From: Kitasatospora xanthocidica
Lineage (GTDB): Bacteria; Actinomycetota; Actinomycetes; Streptomycetales; Streptomycetaceae
Direction of reading: 5' to 3'
DNA length: 64,000 bases
NCBI RefSeq assembly: GCF_014656195.1
Contig: NZ_BNBY01000016.1
Location: 1-64,000, forward strand
A program made the translations under genes and the position numbers. The notes under the pieces are model-generated. The model was not told the DNA's origin and searched no databases. It saw only the letters and a program-made list of their open reading frames with translations. Positions 18,790 through 27,051 of the stretch are shown piece after piece. Numbering within the stretch: position 1 is the stretch's first letter; every line of letters starts with the position of its first letter.

Positions 18790-19135
18790 TGCCCACCCCC
18801 GGCACCGCACCGGGCAGCGCGATCGTGATCCGCCGGCCCGGCGTCGCGGTCAACTCCCGCGGATCGACCACCGGGTTGGCGTCGGCGATCCGCCACCACT
18901 GGTCGGCGCTGCCGAGGTAGCGGTCCGCGAGCAGGTCGAGGCGGTCGCCGGCGCTCACGGTGTGCTCGGCCAGCGGGGTCAGACCGTCCGCGCTCGGCAG
19001 CAGCCTCCGCCGCAGGTACGGCACCTGCCGCCCGTCCGGCGTCGTGTGCAAGGCCACCGGGACACCGTGGTACCGGCTGGTCAGCGGGTACGGCGAGGGC
19101 GCGGGCAGCCCGCCGGACGTGGAGTCGACGGTCAT
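18782..19135 (-). CDS. LysM-like tail protein
   Basis: 117 residues. The C-terminal half (about 58-110) is LysM-like: HTVSAGDRLDLLADRYLGSADQWWRIADAN..., as in phage tail protein X and the LysM part of Afp7-type proteins. It probably clamps the tube adaptor to the hub. ATGA overlap with the upstream gene and an 8-base overlap with the hub gene show tight coupling. Confidence 0.82.
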   Translation of the reverse strand: MTVDSTSGGLPAPSPYPLTSRYHGVPVALHTTPDGRQVPYLRRRLLPSADGLTPLAEHTVSAGDRLDLLADRYLGSADQWWRIADANPVVDPRELTATPGRRITIALPGAVPGVGNA

Positions 19136-19776
19136 CAGAACCCCCCTCCGAGGCCGAGCGCACTCAGCCGGCCACCGGCCGCCGTGCCGACCAGCCGCTC
19201 CTTCTGCGCCAGATGCGCCAGGTACAGCTCCGCCCCGCGGTGCCCGGTCGGCAGATCACTGACGGTCAGGACCCGCAGGCCGATCGCGACGGCGGCCCTG
19301 ATCGGATTCAGGTCGATGTCGAACGCCTCCTCGGTGATGGTGAGTTCGGTCAGCCGCACCGGCAGGATCCGCTTGCCGCCCCAGGTGAAGAGCGTCAGCG
19401 GGGCCTCGACCGGAGTGATTTCGAGAGTGCCCAGCGCGGCCAGCGCCTGATTGGTCCTCAGCTGCGCACTGGCCGGCTGCACCAGCAACTCCAGCGTCGC
19501 CAGCTGCGGATGGATCCCGTTCGGCGACGGCACGTCCAGCTGCTCGGTGGCGTCCAGCTCCGCGGTGAACTTCCACGTCTCCACGGCCGGCCCCTTCAGC
19601 CGCAACGCCTCCGTCCGGTCCCCACTCCCGTCGGCCCCCGCCACCTGGGGCGCCAACGACCGCTCCAGGCTGTCCGGATTGAACTGCAGCACGATGACCC
19701 GCTGCGGCGTCCCCCGCTGCGGATCCACGATCACCAGCCCGGACCGTACGGGCTTGGGAATGTCCACCTGACTCAC
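19135..19776 (-). CDS. eCIS tube/baseplate adaptor (CIS tube protein family)
   Basis: 213 residues. N-terminus (GLVIVDPQRGTPQRVIVLQFNPDSLERSL) and the VETWKFTAELDATEQLD segment match the tube-initiator proteins of eCIS loci, in which an N-terminal CIS-tube domain often precedes a LysM domain; here the LysM is a separate gene just downstream. Likely forms the first ring that lets the tube polymerise on the hub. The start is GTG at 19776, overlapping the previous stop as GTGA. Confidence 0.8.
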   Translation of the reverse strand: MSQVDIPKPVRSGLVIVDPQRGTPQRVIVLQFNPDSLERSLAPQVAGADGSGDRTEALRLKGPAVETWKFTAELDATEQLDVPSPNGIHPQLATLELLVQPASAQLRTNQALAALGTLEITPVEAPLTLFTWGGKRILPVRLTELTITEEAFDIDLNPIRAAVAIGLRVLTVSDLPTGHRGAELYLAHLAQKERLVGTAAGGRLSALGLGGGF

Positions 19777-20357
19777 GTCGCTGTCATCTCCTCAAGCACG
19801 ATCCGAGCGGTGTCGGCCAGCTCTTCGTCCTTCTCCTCCTGCAGAAGCTCCCCCAGCGGAGTCGCATAGGCGGGCCAAGGCTCGTACGTGATCGCCCACA
19901 CCGCGTTCTTCCGGACTTCGGGCCAGTGGCTCCGCAGGGCCTGGCTGATGATCCGGAAGAATTCCTCGTCGAATTCCGATGGCGATCCCAGCCCGAGTCG
20001 CAGCACGGCGGTGGCGTAGTCACCCGGGTCCGCGTCGGGATCGACGCCCTGGACGAGTTCGGAGAGCCGCCAGGTGTTCAGCTCGGTTTCCGCGAGTTCC
20101 ACGGTGCTCCGGATGACCCGCTCATCGGATCCGGTGATCATCACATAGGAGAATCCGGAGAGAAGGTCCTCGCTGTAGGTGAGGGCGATGGCGGGGCCGG
20201 CGTACCAGGCGACCTGGCGGGGCGTCCATTCCTCGTGGTCCGCGGGGATGTCGGTGCGTCGCGGCCAGCCGATCAGCGTGGCCAGTTCCTCCACGGCGGA
20301 TTCGTCGACACCGTCGCGCAGAACCAGTCGCCGGCTTCGCTCGGAAATTTCATTCAT
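19773..20357 (-). CDS. Unknown helical protein, possible partner of the DUF4157 protein
   Basis: 194 residues, acidic, predicted mostly helical and without signal or membrane segments. The C-terminal 90 residues (FFRIISQALRSHWPEVRKNAVWAITY..., then a second helix pair) look like HEAT-type repeats. I cannot assign a family. It lies 20 bases after the stop of the giant DUF4157 gene with its own GAGGTG ribosome site and overlaps the tube-adaptor start by 4 bases (GTGA). It is the only gene inside the structural block without a counterpart in standard eCIS particles. Position suggests a chaperone, loading factor or immunity protein for the DUF4157 protein; this is inference. Confidence 0.75.
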   Translation of the reverse strand: MNEISERSRRLVLRDGVDESAVEELATLIGWPRRTDIPADHEEWTPRQVAWYAGPAIALTYSEDLLSGFSYVMITGSDERVIRSTVELAETELNTWRLSELVQGVDPDADPGDYATAVLRLGLGSPSEFDEEFFRIISQALRSHWPEVRKNAVWAITYEPWPAYATPLGELLQEEKDEELADTARIVLEEMTAT

Positions 20358-20377
20358 CGGTCGGTCACCTCGGGGAA

Positions 20378-23300
20378 CTACTTCAGCCCGTACAAGTGGA
20401 ACATCTTTTCGCGGATCCGGCCCTTGAGTTGTTCGAGAGTGGTGATCTCTCCATTCTCGTCGGTCTTGATGTCAAGTGACTTGATCCACATCTGAATCAC
20501 CAGGATTTCACGGTTGGCCAACCCCTGTACGCGGTTTCCCCGGAAAGCCTTTTCGCTCGTGTCCGCACCCGAAGCGCGCTCGGCCTCACGCTGCTTGTCG
20601 AGCTTTCTGGCATGGTCCATGGCGCCTCCCCCTTCCATCGGCAGGTACTTCAGCGCATCGGCCATGGGCATCGCCTCGCCCTGGTGGGCCGTGAGCTGGG
20701 GGAAACTGCTCTTCGGGTCGGCGTTCGGGGCGACCCCGGAGACCCGGCTGCCTTCTGCGGCCATCTGCAGCAGCATCCCGGCGTGGATGACCGACCGCTG
20801 GTTCCGGTGAACTTCCTTGGCCATGATCAGGCTGCCAAGGAATGCGGCGTCCCGCCCCACGTCGCCGCCGACCCGGTCACCGGCGGCCATCCTCTGGACC
20901 CCGGCGACCACGCGGTGGCTGTGGTTGGAGTCGTCGAGGATGCGCTCGGCGACGCCTTCCTTGAAATCGCCGTTCCGGTTGTTGCGACCCTGGTAGGGCA
21001 GGGCCTCTTCGTTCCGGCCGTTCTCGCGTTGCCGTTGGACCACAGCCCGCTGCAGACGCAGGGAGTTCTCGACCGTTCGGCGGCGCTGCTTCTCCGCCTC
21101 ATCGGCGCCGGCCTCGATCCGCCTCAGTCGGGCGTTGCGCACCGTGTTCGTCTCGCGCAGCATCGTGTGCGTGACGGCGGCCGGGCCTCCGCCGGTCGCG
21201 CCTTCGAACTCGAACACGTCGCGTGCGCCCTCCTGTCCGAAGCCCAGCATGCGATCGCCGTGATGGTTCATGAACCGGGCCATCGAGGCGAAGCCGACTC
21301 CCTGCGGGACTCCGAAGCGTCGCTCGTCCGCAGTCGACTCACGGGTCTTCTCGTAGATCTGCGTCGCACCGCGCACGGTCTGCGGGTGGTTCAGGACCTC
21401 GGCGGCGACCTCGTCGAGCATGTCCAGCAGCACCCGCTCGTCCACGGTGAGCGCGCTGGTGAGCTGTACCTGCGGATTGAGGGTGGCCGTGACGGTGAAG
21501 TGCTTGTCGCCCTCGATGCCCAGGCTCGACAGCCGGTACCACGCGCGCATCGCACCGAGCATCGCCCGGAGCACCGCGCCCCGCACGCCCCGGTGGAGCA
21601 GACGTTGGATCCGCGGGCGGACACGGGCGGCGATCAGCTCCAGGCGCTGCTTCTTCGCGTCCGGGGAGTTCTCGTGGGCGCGGCGTTGGGCGCGTTGCTG
21701 TTGGCGCTTCTGGTGCCAGGCGCGCAGGCGGTCGCGTTGCTTGCGGTATCCGTCGCGGAGTTTGTGGGCGCCGTTGGTGAGGGCGCGGCCGAGCTTGCTG
21801 TTGAGGAGTTTGCGGCCGAGGGTGCGGGCGGCGACGCGGACGCGGTTGAGGGCGGCCTTGACGGTCTGGCGGGAGGAGTTGAGCGCGCGGCCGACCGCCG
21901 AGGTGGGGCGGCGGGGTGCGGTGGACTTGGGGCGGGTGACCTCGCGTCGCGGGCGTCCGGGGGTGGCCGAGGGGTGGCGTTCCGCGTGCTGGACGGTGTG
22001 CCGGGCGGGGCCGGTACGGGCGGGGCGGGCGCGGCCGGGGGAGGGTGGCTTGCGCAGCGACTGGGTGGCGCGGCGCAGGCCCGCGCGGGCCTTGTTGACG
22101 GCGTTCCCGGCGGCTTTGCGGGCGCCCTTGCCGGCCTTGGCCAGGCCCTTGAGGATCTTCTGGGCGATCCCCTTGAGCTTGGTGCCGACGGCTTTGCCTG
22201 CCCCCTTGAGCTTGCTGAGCAGGAAGTTGGAGATGAAGTCGAGCAGCGCGACCACGCCCGCCGCGACCGCGTCGGCGAACAGGCAGGCGGCCGAGCCGGA
22301 TTTGACCGCCTTGAGGAAGGTGACGAACTTCCCGATCGCGGCGACGATCTTGCTGATGGTGTTCCACGCCGCCACCAGGCCCTGGATGATCGCCATGATC
22401 GCGCCCGCGGCCGGCACGATCAGCGACACCAGCTTCTCGACGACGATCGAGATGATCATCCCGGGCAGTGCGGCGACGATCGCCTGCCAGGCCATCCGTC
22501 CGATCTGGGCCATCGAGATGCAGCCCTTGACCAGCACGTTGACGATGGTGGAGGTCAGGCCGACCACCGACTCGACCTTCTCGTTGAACCAGGTCCGCAC
22601 CGCGCTCTTGATCGCACCCCACAGGTAGTGCTGGATGCCGTCGATCGCGGCGGTGCCGAGCTTCTTCAGCCACCCGCCCGGGTCGGAGGCGATGTCGCCG
22701 ATCAGGACCGCGAACTCGCCGAAGACCGCGATCGCCTTCTCGACGAAGTCGATCGCGTCCATGACGGACTTGCGGACCGCCTCGATCGCGGCCTTGAGCC
22801 CGGCCTCCAGCGCGTTCAGCAGCGCGTTCAGCCCGGCGGCCAGCAGGTCGAGCAGCTTGTTGACGGCGTTCTTGAGCTTGTCCGCCCACTCGTTGACCTT
22901 GGCGACGGCCTTGTCGCGCCACTCCTCGATCTTCTTGCGGAACTTGTCCCGCAGCTCGGGGAAGGCCGCCAGCAGCACGTCGCAGATCTTGATCAGCGCG
23001 TCCGCGAGCTTGTCGATCAGCTCGACGGCGAACTTGCGCGCCTGGTCGATCGCCCAGTTCGCGAACTTCCGGAAGCCGTCGATGATGTCGTTGATCAGGC
23101 CGCGGAAGTAGTCGAAGACCTTGGTGACCGCCTCGACCAGCGCGTCGAAGGCCGCCTTGACCTTGGACTTGACCCAGCCCCACCAGCCCTCGGACTCCTC
23201 CTTCTTGCGGTCCTTCTCCTTCTGCGCCTTCTCCTCGGCCTCCTTCCGCTTGTCCTGGATCTTCTGGTTGTCCTGCTGCTGACGGTCCCGGACGTCCTTG

Positions 23301-26300
23301 TCGGCCTCGGTGCGCTTCTTGCCGATCTGCCCGGTCTTGTCCTGGTGCTCGGCGTCGGCGTCCTGGTCCGCGGTGGTGGCCTTCTGGTCCTGCTCGGTGC
23401 GCCACTGCTCGCGCTCGCCCTTGACCTTCTCGGCGGCCTCGCCCCGTTCGCCGGCCTGGGCCTGGGCGTTGTCCGCCACTGCCTGGTCGACCTCGGCCTG
23501 GTTCTGCCGGCGTGCCTCGGCCTCGCCCTGCTTCTGCTCGGCCTGTTCGGAGCCCAGTCGGCCCTGGCCCTGGCCGACTGCGGCCTGGATCTGCGGGCCG
23601 CGCTCCTGCTGGGTCACGATGCCGATGCCCGGCTTGGTGTCGACCGCGCCGCCGGCCCTGGCGCCCCCGCCCTTGCCCCCGCCGCCCGGTACGGAGGCGG
23701 TGAGGGTCTCCTTCGGCACGTCCGGGTAGATCCGGTCCTCGCCCATCGGCTTGGCGGCGTCCTCCCGGCCGACGCCGAGGATCTTCGTGGAACTGTCCTT
23801 GAGCTTCGCGGTCTGCTGGTCGGTGCGCGCCGGGTCGCTCTCCCCGGTCAGTTCGACCTCGGGTGCCCGGCCGACCGTGGTGTTCAACGCCGGATCCGTC
23901 GTGGGGACGCCGTCGACCGCGCCCTGCACTTGCTGCACTTCCTGCGGCGAGACCTGGGTGCCCGCGTCGTCGGCGACGTGCGGCGCGGCGACCCGGTCGC
24001 CGGGGTTCCGGCCCTCGACCTGCTTCTGCTGGGCCTTCTGCTGCTCGCCGTCCGCGCCCTGCGGACCGACCCGCTCCAGCCGCTCCGTCACCGCCACGGC
24101 GGGCGGCGCGGCCTCGGGTGTGCCGGACTGGGTCTGCGGTGCGCCGGACGGGCGCTGGACGGTCGGCGGGGCGGCCTGCAACCGGGCGTGCTGCTCGCCG
24201 ACCGTACGGTCCACCGAGCCGTCCACGCCGTCGAGGGTGGTGGCCAGCTGATCGGGCGGCAGGCTCGCGGCGGTGGCGAGCGCGCTCTGCGGGTCCTGGG
24301 CGGAGACGTCGGGCGGGGCCTGCTGCTTCTCCTGCTTGGGCGGGGCGCCCCCGGCCGCGCCACCGGCCGCGCAGCCGCCACCGGAGCCTCCGCCGTTGCC
24401 ACCGGCACCGCCGTCCGGCTCCGCCTCGGTGGTGGGCTGCTGCGGGCCCGCGCAGGCGCCGCCGCCGGACTCCAGCGAGGCGTCCGGGGCGGGCTGGGTG
24501 GCGAGTCCGGCGGGCGCGTCGGCCTGCTCGGCCGCCGGGCCGGTGGCGGCGTCGGCGTCGGCGTCGCGGCCGGTGTCGGGAGTGGCGCCGGGAGTGGCGG
24601 CGGGCCCGCCGGGGCCGTCGCCGCCGACCGGACCTGTCGTGCCGGGGGCCGCGGCGGTGAGCTCCGGGCCCGGGCCCTGCGGCTCGGGTGTGGCCCCGGG
24701 CTCGGCCTCGCGTGCCTCCTCGGCGGGGGCTTCCGGCTGCTGCGGCTCCGTCGGGGCGGGCTCGGCGGCGGCTGGTGCCGGGGTCGCGGTCGGGTTCGTG
24801 GTCGGGTCGGGGCCGATCTCCTGCTCGACCGGCTGCCCCGGCTGGAGGTCGCGGGCGCTCCGGTCCTCGGCCTCGGCGGCGGAGCTCGGCTCGGGGGCGG
24901 CCGCAGGCTGGGCCGGGTCGGGCTGGGCCTGCTCGGGAGCCGCCGGCTCCGCCTCGTCCTCGGGCCGGCTCTCCCGCTCGGCCTGCACCTGGTCGGCCTT
25001 GGTCGCGGGCGGCGCGGGGAACTCCGGTGCCTCGGCATTCGCGGAGGGCGCGCCGTCCGCGGCGACCGGGATCTGATCGGCGGTCGGCACGGCGGACACG
25101 TCGAGGTCGGCCGAGGGCAGGAAGTCCCCGGGGTTGAGCTCCGGCCCGGGCTCGGCCGACTGCGACTGCCGCTCCCGGTCCGTGGCGGGGCCGTCGTGGA
25201 CCTCCGCGTCCGCGCCGGGCTCCAGGCCCAACGGCCGTTCCTCGTCCGGGGTTTCGCGCTGCTGCTGGTCGCCCTCCAGCATTCCGTGCCGGGCGAGCGG
25301 GCTGTCCTCGGCCCGCGCGATCGCGTCCAGTCGCTCGGGTTTGACGGGTGCCGGCTGCGGCAGCGGCGCGGCGGCGGGCTCCTGCGGCTTCGTGCCGGCC
25401 GAAGGCTGGGCGGCGGCCTCCGCCGGACCGGCTTCGGCCGAGCCGGGTACGGAGACGGCTGCCGGCTGGGCGCCCTCCTCCGTCGTGGCGGCCTGCTCCG
25501 GCCCCGTGTCGGGGGTCGTCGCGGGGGCCTCCCCGACGGTGGGAGGCTGGGCGGCGACGGGCTGGGTTTGGGCCTGACCGGCCTCCGGCTGCGGGGTCGG
25601 CTGCGCGTCCGGCGGAGTCTGCGCGGCCTCGCCCTCCGCGGGCTTCGGCTGGTCCTCCTGCTGCTCCGGGCGCTCCTGGTCGTCCTTGCCTTCCTTGCCT
25701 TGCTTGTCGCCGTGCCCCTTGCGGCGCTTGCGCCGACGCTTCGGGTCGTCCGACTGCCGTGCCTCTTCGTCGAGTTGACGTTTCCGGTCCTGCTCGTCTC
25801 GGTCCCGCTCGTCCGTCTGCGCGCGCTCGTCGGTGGCCCGGTCGGCGGCATCGGTCACCGGCTCGGGCGTCTGCGCGCCGTCCACGTCGGCCGGGCGGTG
25901 CTCGGCGGCCTCCACCAGCTCCAGCACCCGGGTGTAGTCCGACGACGGCAGCCGGTCCTCCAGCCGGGCGAGCACGGAGGCCTGCAACTCCGGTGCGAAG
26001 CGGGCGAGTTGCAGGCGGACCCGGCCGGAGGAGTCGGTCGGGTCCCCGCGCAGCGAGCGCAGGATGCCGGCTGCCAGCCGGTCGACCAGGGTGGCCGGAT
26101 CGAGCCGCTCGGTGCGGAACCGGTCGGCGTCGACGGTCGCGTAGCGGAGCCAGCCCGGCGTGGCACTCGGCGTCGCCGCCGCCGGCCGGTCCTCGCGCGC
26201 GCCGTGCTCCGCCTCCCGTTCGATCGCGTCCTGCGGCAGGCTGACCGCGCCCAGGTCGCGCCCGGCCCGCAGCGCGCCGAGCGGGTTCGGGGCCTGGACG

Positions 26301-26644
26301 GTGTGCAGCAGCTCATGGGTGAGCAGCCGCCTGCCGTCCTCGCCGGCCGGGCGGTACTTGCCCTCCCCGAAGAAGAGGTCCGGACCGACGGCGACGGCGT
26401 CCGCGCCGATCAGCTCGGTCAGCGCGGCGGAGTCCCGGTCGGTGTGCACCCGGACCCGGCTGAGGTCGTGCCCGAGCCGCGCCTCCAGCTCCCGCCGCAG
26501 GCCCGGGTCCAGCGGCTGGCCCGCGCCGGAGACGATCTCCTTCGGCTCGGGCGTACGGGCCTTCGGCGCCCGTGTCTTGCGCCGGGCCGCCTCCTGTGCG
26601 GCGTTCGGCCCGGAATCCCGGGCGGGAGCGTTGGTTCGGCTCAT
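20378..26644 (-). CDS. 2088-residue DUF4157 protein, putative eCIS cargo (possible tape measure)
   Basis: Residues about 40-165 form a DUF4157 domain with a metalloprotease-like HELLH at 110-114 and a later EREAEH, a module repeatedly linked to eCIS cargo. Residues about 255-880 are Pro/Ala/Glu/Gln-rich and probably disordered. About 1040-1150 is a charged coiled coil, and 1150-1480 is a run of amphipathic and hydrophobic helices as in tape-measure or pore-forming proteins. About 1480-1660 is Lys/Arg-rich, and 1660-2088 is a separate globular domain (beginning GDKHFTVTATLNPQVQL) that I do not recognise and take as the effector domain. The ATG overlaps the upstream stop as ATGA. No other gene here could be the tape measure, so a double role is possible. 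Confidence 0.85.
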   Translation of the reverse strand: MSRTNAPARDSGPNAAQEAARRKTRAPKARTPEPKEIVSGAGQPLDPGLRRELEARLGHDLSRVRVHTDRDSAALTELIGADAVAVGPDLFFGEGKYRPAGEDGRRLLTHELLHTVQAPNPLGALRAGRDLGAVSLPQDAIEREAEHGAREDRPAAATPSATPGWLRYATVDADRFRTERLDPATLVDRLAAGILRSLRGDPTDSSGRVRLQLARFAPELQASVLARLEDRLPSSDYTRVLELVEAAEHRPADVDGAQTPEPVTDAADRATDERAQTDERDRDEQDRKRQLDEEARQSDDPKRRRKRRKGHGDKQGKEGKDDQERPEQQEDQPKPAEGEAAQTPPDAQPTPQPEAGQAQTQPVAAQPPTVGEAPATTPDTGPEQAATTEEGAQPAAVSVPGSAEAGPAEAAAQPSAGTKPQEPAAAPLPQPAPVKPERLDAIARAEDSPLARHGMLEGDQQQRETPDEERPLGLEPGADAEVHDGPATDRERQSQSAEPGPELNPGDFLPSADLDVSAVPTADQIPVAADGAPSANAEAPEFPAPPATKADQVQAERESRPEDEAEPAAPEQAQPDPAQPAAAPEPSSAAEAEDRSARDLQPGQPVEQEIGPDPTTNPTATPAPAAAEPAPTEPQQPEAPAEEAREAEPGATPEPQGPGPELTAAAPGTTGPVGGDGPGGPAATPGATPDTGRDADADAATGPAAEQADAPAGLATQPAPDASLESGGGACAGPQQPTTEAEPDGGAGGNGGGSGGGCAAGGAAGGAPPKQEKQQAPPDVSAQDPQSALATAASLPPDQLATTLDGVDGSVDRTVGEQHARLQAAPPTVQRPSGAPQTQSGTPEAAPPAVAVTERLERVGPQGADGEQQKAQQKQVEGRNPGDRVAAPHVADDAGTQVSPQEVQQVQGAVDGVPTTDPALNTTVGRAPEVELTGESDPARTDQQTAKLKDSSTKILGVGREDAAKPMGEDRIYPDVPKETLTASVPGGGGKGGGARAGGAVDTKPGIGIVTQQERGPQIQAAVGQGQGRLGSEQAEQKQGEAEARRQNQAEVDQAVADNAQAQAGERGEAAEKVKGEREQWRTEQDQKATTADQDADAEHQDKTGQIGKKRTEADKDVRDRQQQDNQKIQDKRKEAEEKAQKEKDRKKEESEGWWGWVKSKVKAAFDALVEAVTKVFDYFRGLINDIIDGFRKFANWAIDQARKFAVELIDKLADALIKICDVLLAAFPELRDKFRKKIEEWRDKAVAKVNEWADKLKNAVNKLLDLLAAGLNALLNALEAGLKAAIEAVRKSVMDAIDFVEKAIAVFGEFAVLIGDIASDPGGWLKKLGTAAIDGIQHYLWGAIKSAVRTWFNEKVESVVGLTSTIVNVLVKGCISMAQIGRMAWQAIVAALPGMIISIVVEKLVSLIVPAAGAIMAIIQGLVAAWNTISKIVAAIGKFVTFLKAVKSGSAACLFADAVAAGVVALLDFISNFLLSKLKGAGKAVGTKLKGIAQKILKGLAKAGKGARKAAGNAVNKARAGLRRATQSLRKPPSPGRARPARTGPARHTVQHAERHPSATPGRPRREVTRPKSTAPRRPTSAVGRALNSSRQTVKAALNRVRVAARTLGRKLLNSKLGRALTNGAHKLRDGYRKQRDRLRAWHQKRQQQRAQRRAHENSPDAKKQRLELIAARVRPRIQRLLHRGVRGAVLRAMLGAMRAWYRLSSLGIEGDKHFTVTATLNPQVQLTSALTVDERVLLDMLDEVAAEVLNHPQTVRGATQIYEKTRESTADERRFGVPQGVGFASMARFMNHHGDRMLGFGQEGARDVFEFEGATGGGPAAVTHTMLRETNTVRNARLRRIEAGADEAEKQRRRTVENSLRLQRAVVQRQRENGRNEEALPYQGRNNRNGDFKEGVAERILDDSNHSHRVVAGVQRMAAGDRVGGDVGRDAAFLGSLIMAKEVHRNQRSVIHAGMLLQMAAEGSRVSGVAPNADPKSSFPQLTAHQGEAMPMADALKYLPMEGGGAMDHARKLDKQREAERASGADTSEKAFRGNRVQGLANREILVIQMWIKSLDIKTDENGEITTLEQLKGRIREKMFHLYGLK

Positions 26645-27051
26645 GTCCGCCCCCGCCCCCGCTCCGGCGCCCGGCTGCCGCCGGACAGCCCGGTGTGCAC
26701 GGCGCGGGCGAGTGCCTCGCCGAGCCGCTGCGCCGAGGCGCCCGCGGGCAGCGGCGGCAGTCCGGAGAGCACGTCCAGCACGCGGTCGCCGTGGCCGTTG
26801 CCGTCGCCGTCGACCGCGAGCGGTACTCCGCGCGCCTCGACCAGACGGGTCAGCTCGCTCCGGAACGCCGCCGTCAGCCGGTCGTGGTCGATCCGGGCGA
26901 AGCCGTCGAGGACCAGCTCGCCGATCTCGACCTCGATCCGCCCGGCCCCGCCCGTGCCCGCGCTGCCCGTGCCCGCGATGCCCGTTCCCTCAATGCCCGT
27001 TCCCTCAATGCCGCTACCGCGCCCGCGCCCTGGTCCCTCGGTCAGATCCAT
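26641..27051 (-). CDS. Small eCIS-associated protein with N-terminal Gly/Thr repeats
   Basis: 136 residues. After a short start the chain has a G-I-E-G-T type repeat (residues about 14-38) coded by a 15-base tandem repeat around 26960-27010, then a folded region (about 39-115; IEVEIGELVLDGFARIDHDR, LTAAFRSELTRLVEARGVP, then a helical end). The core pattern, a beta hairpin and helices beginning VEIGELVLDGF, resembles small proteins beside the ATPase in related loci, but the function is unknown to me. It overlaps the ATPase gene by 10 bases and the DUF4157 gene by 4. Confidence 0.75.
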   Translation of the reverse strand: MDLTEGPGRGRGSGIEGTGIEGTGIAGTGSAGTGGAGRIEVEIGELVLDGFARIDHDRLTAAFRSELTRLVEARGVPLAVDGDGNGHGDRVLDVLSGLPPLPAGASAQRLGEALARAVHTGLSGGSRAPERGRGRT

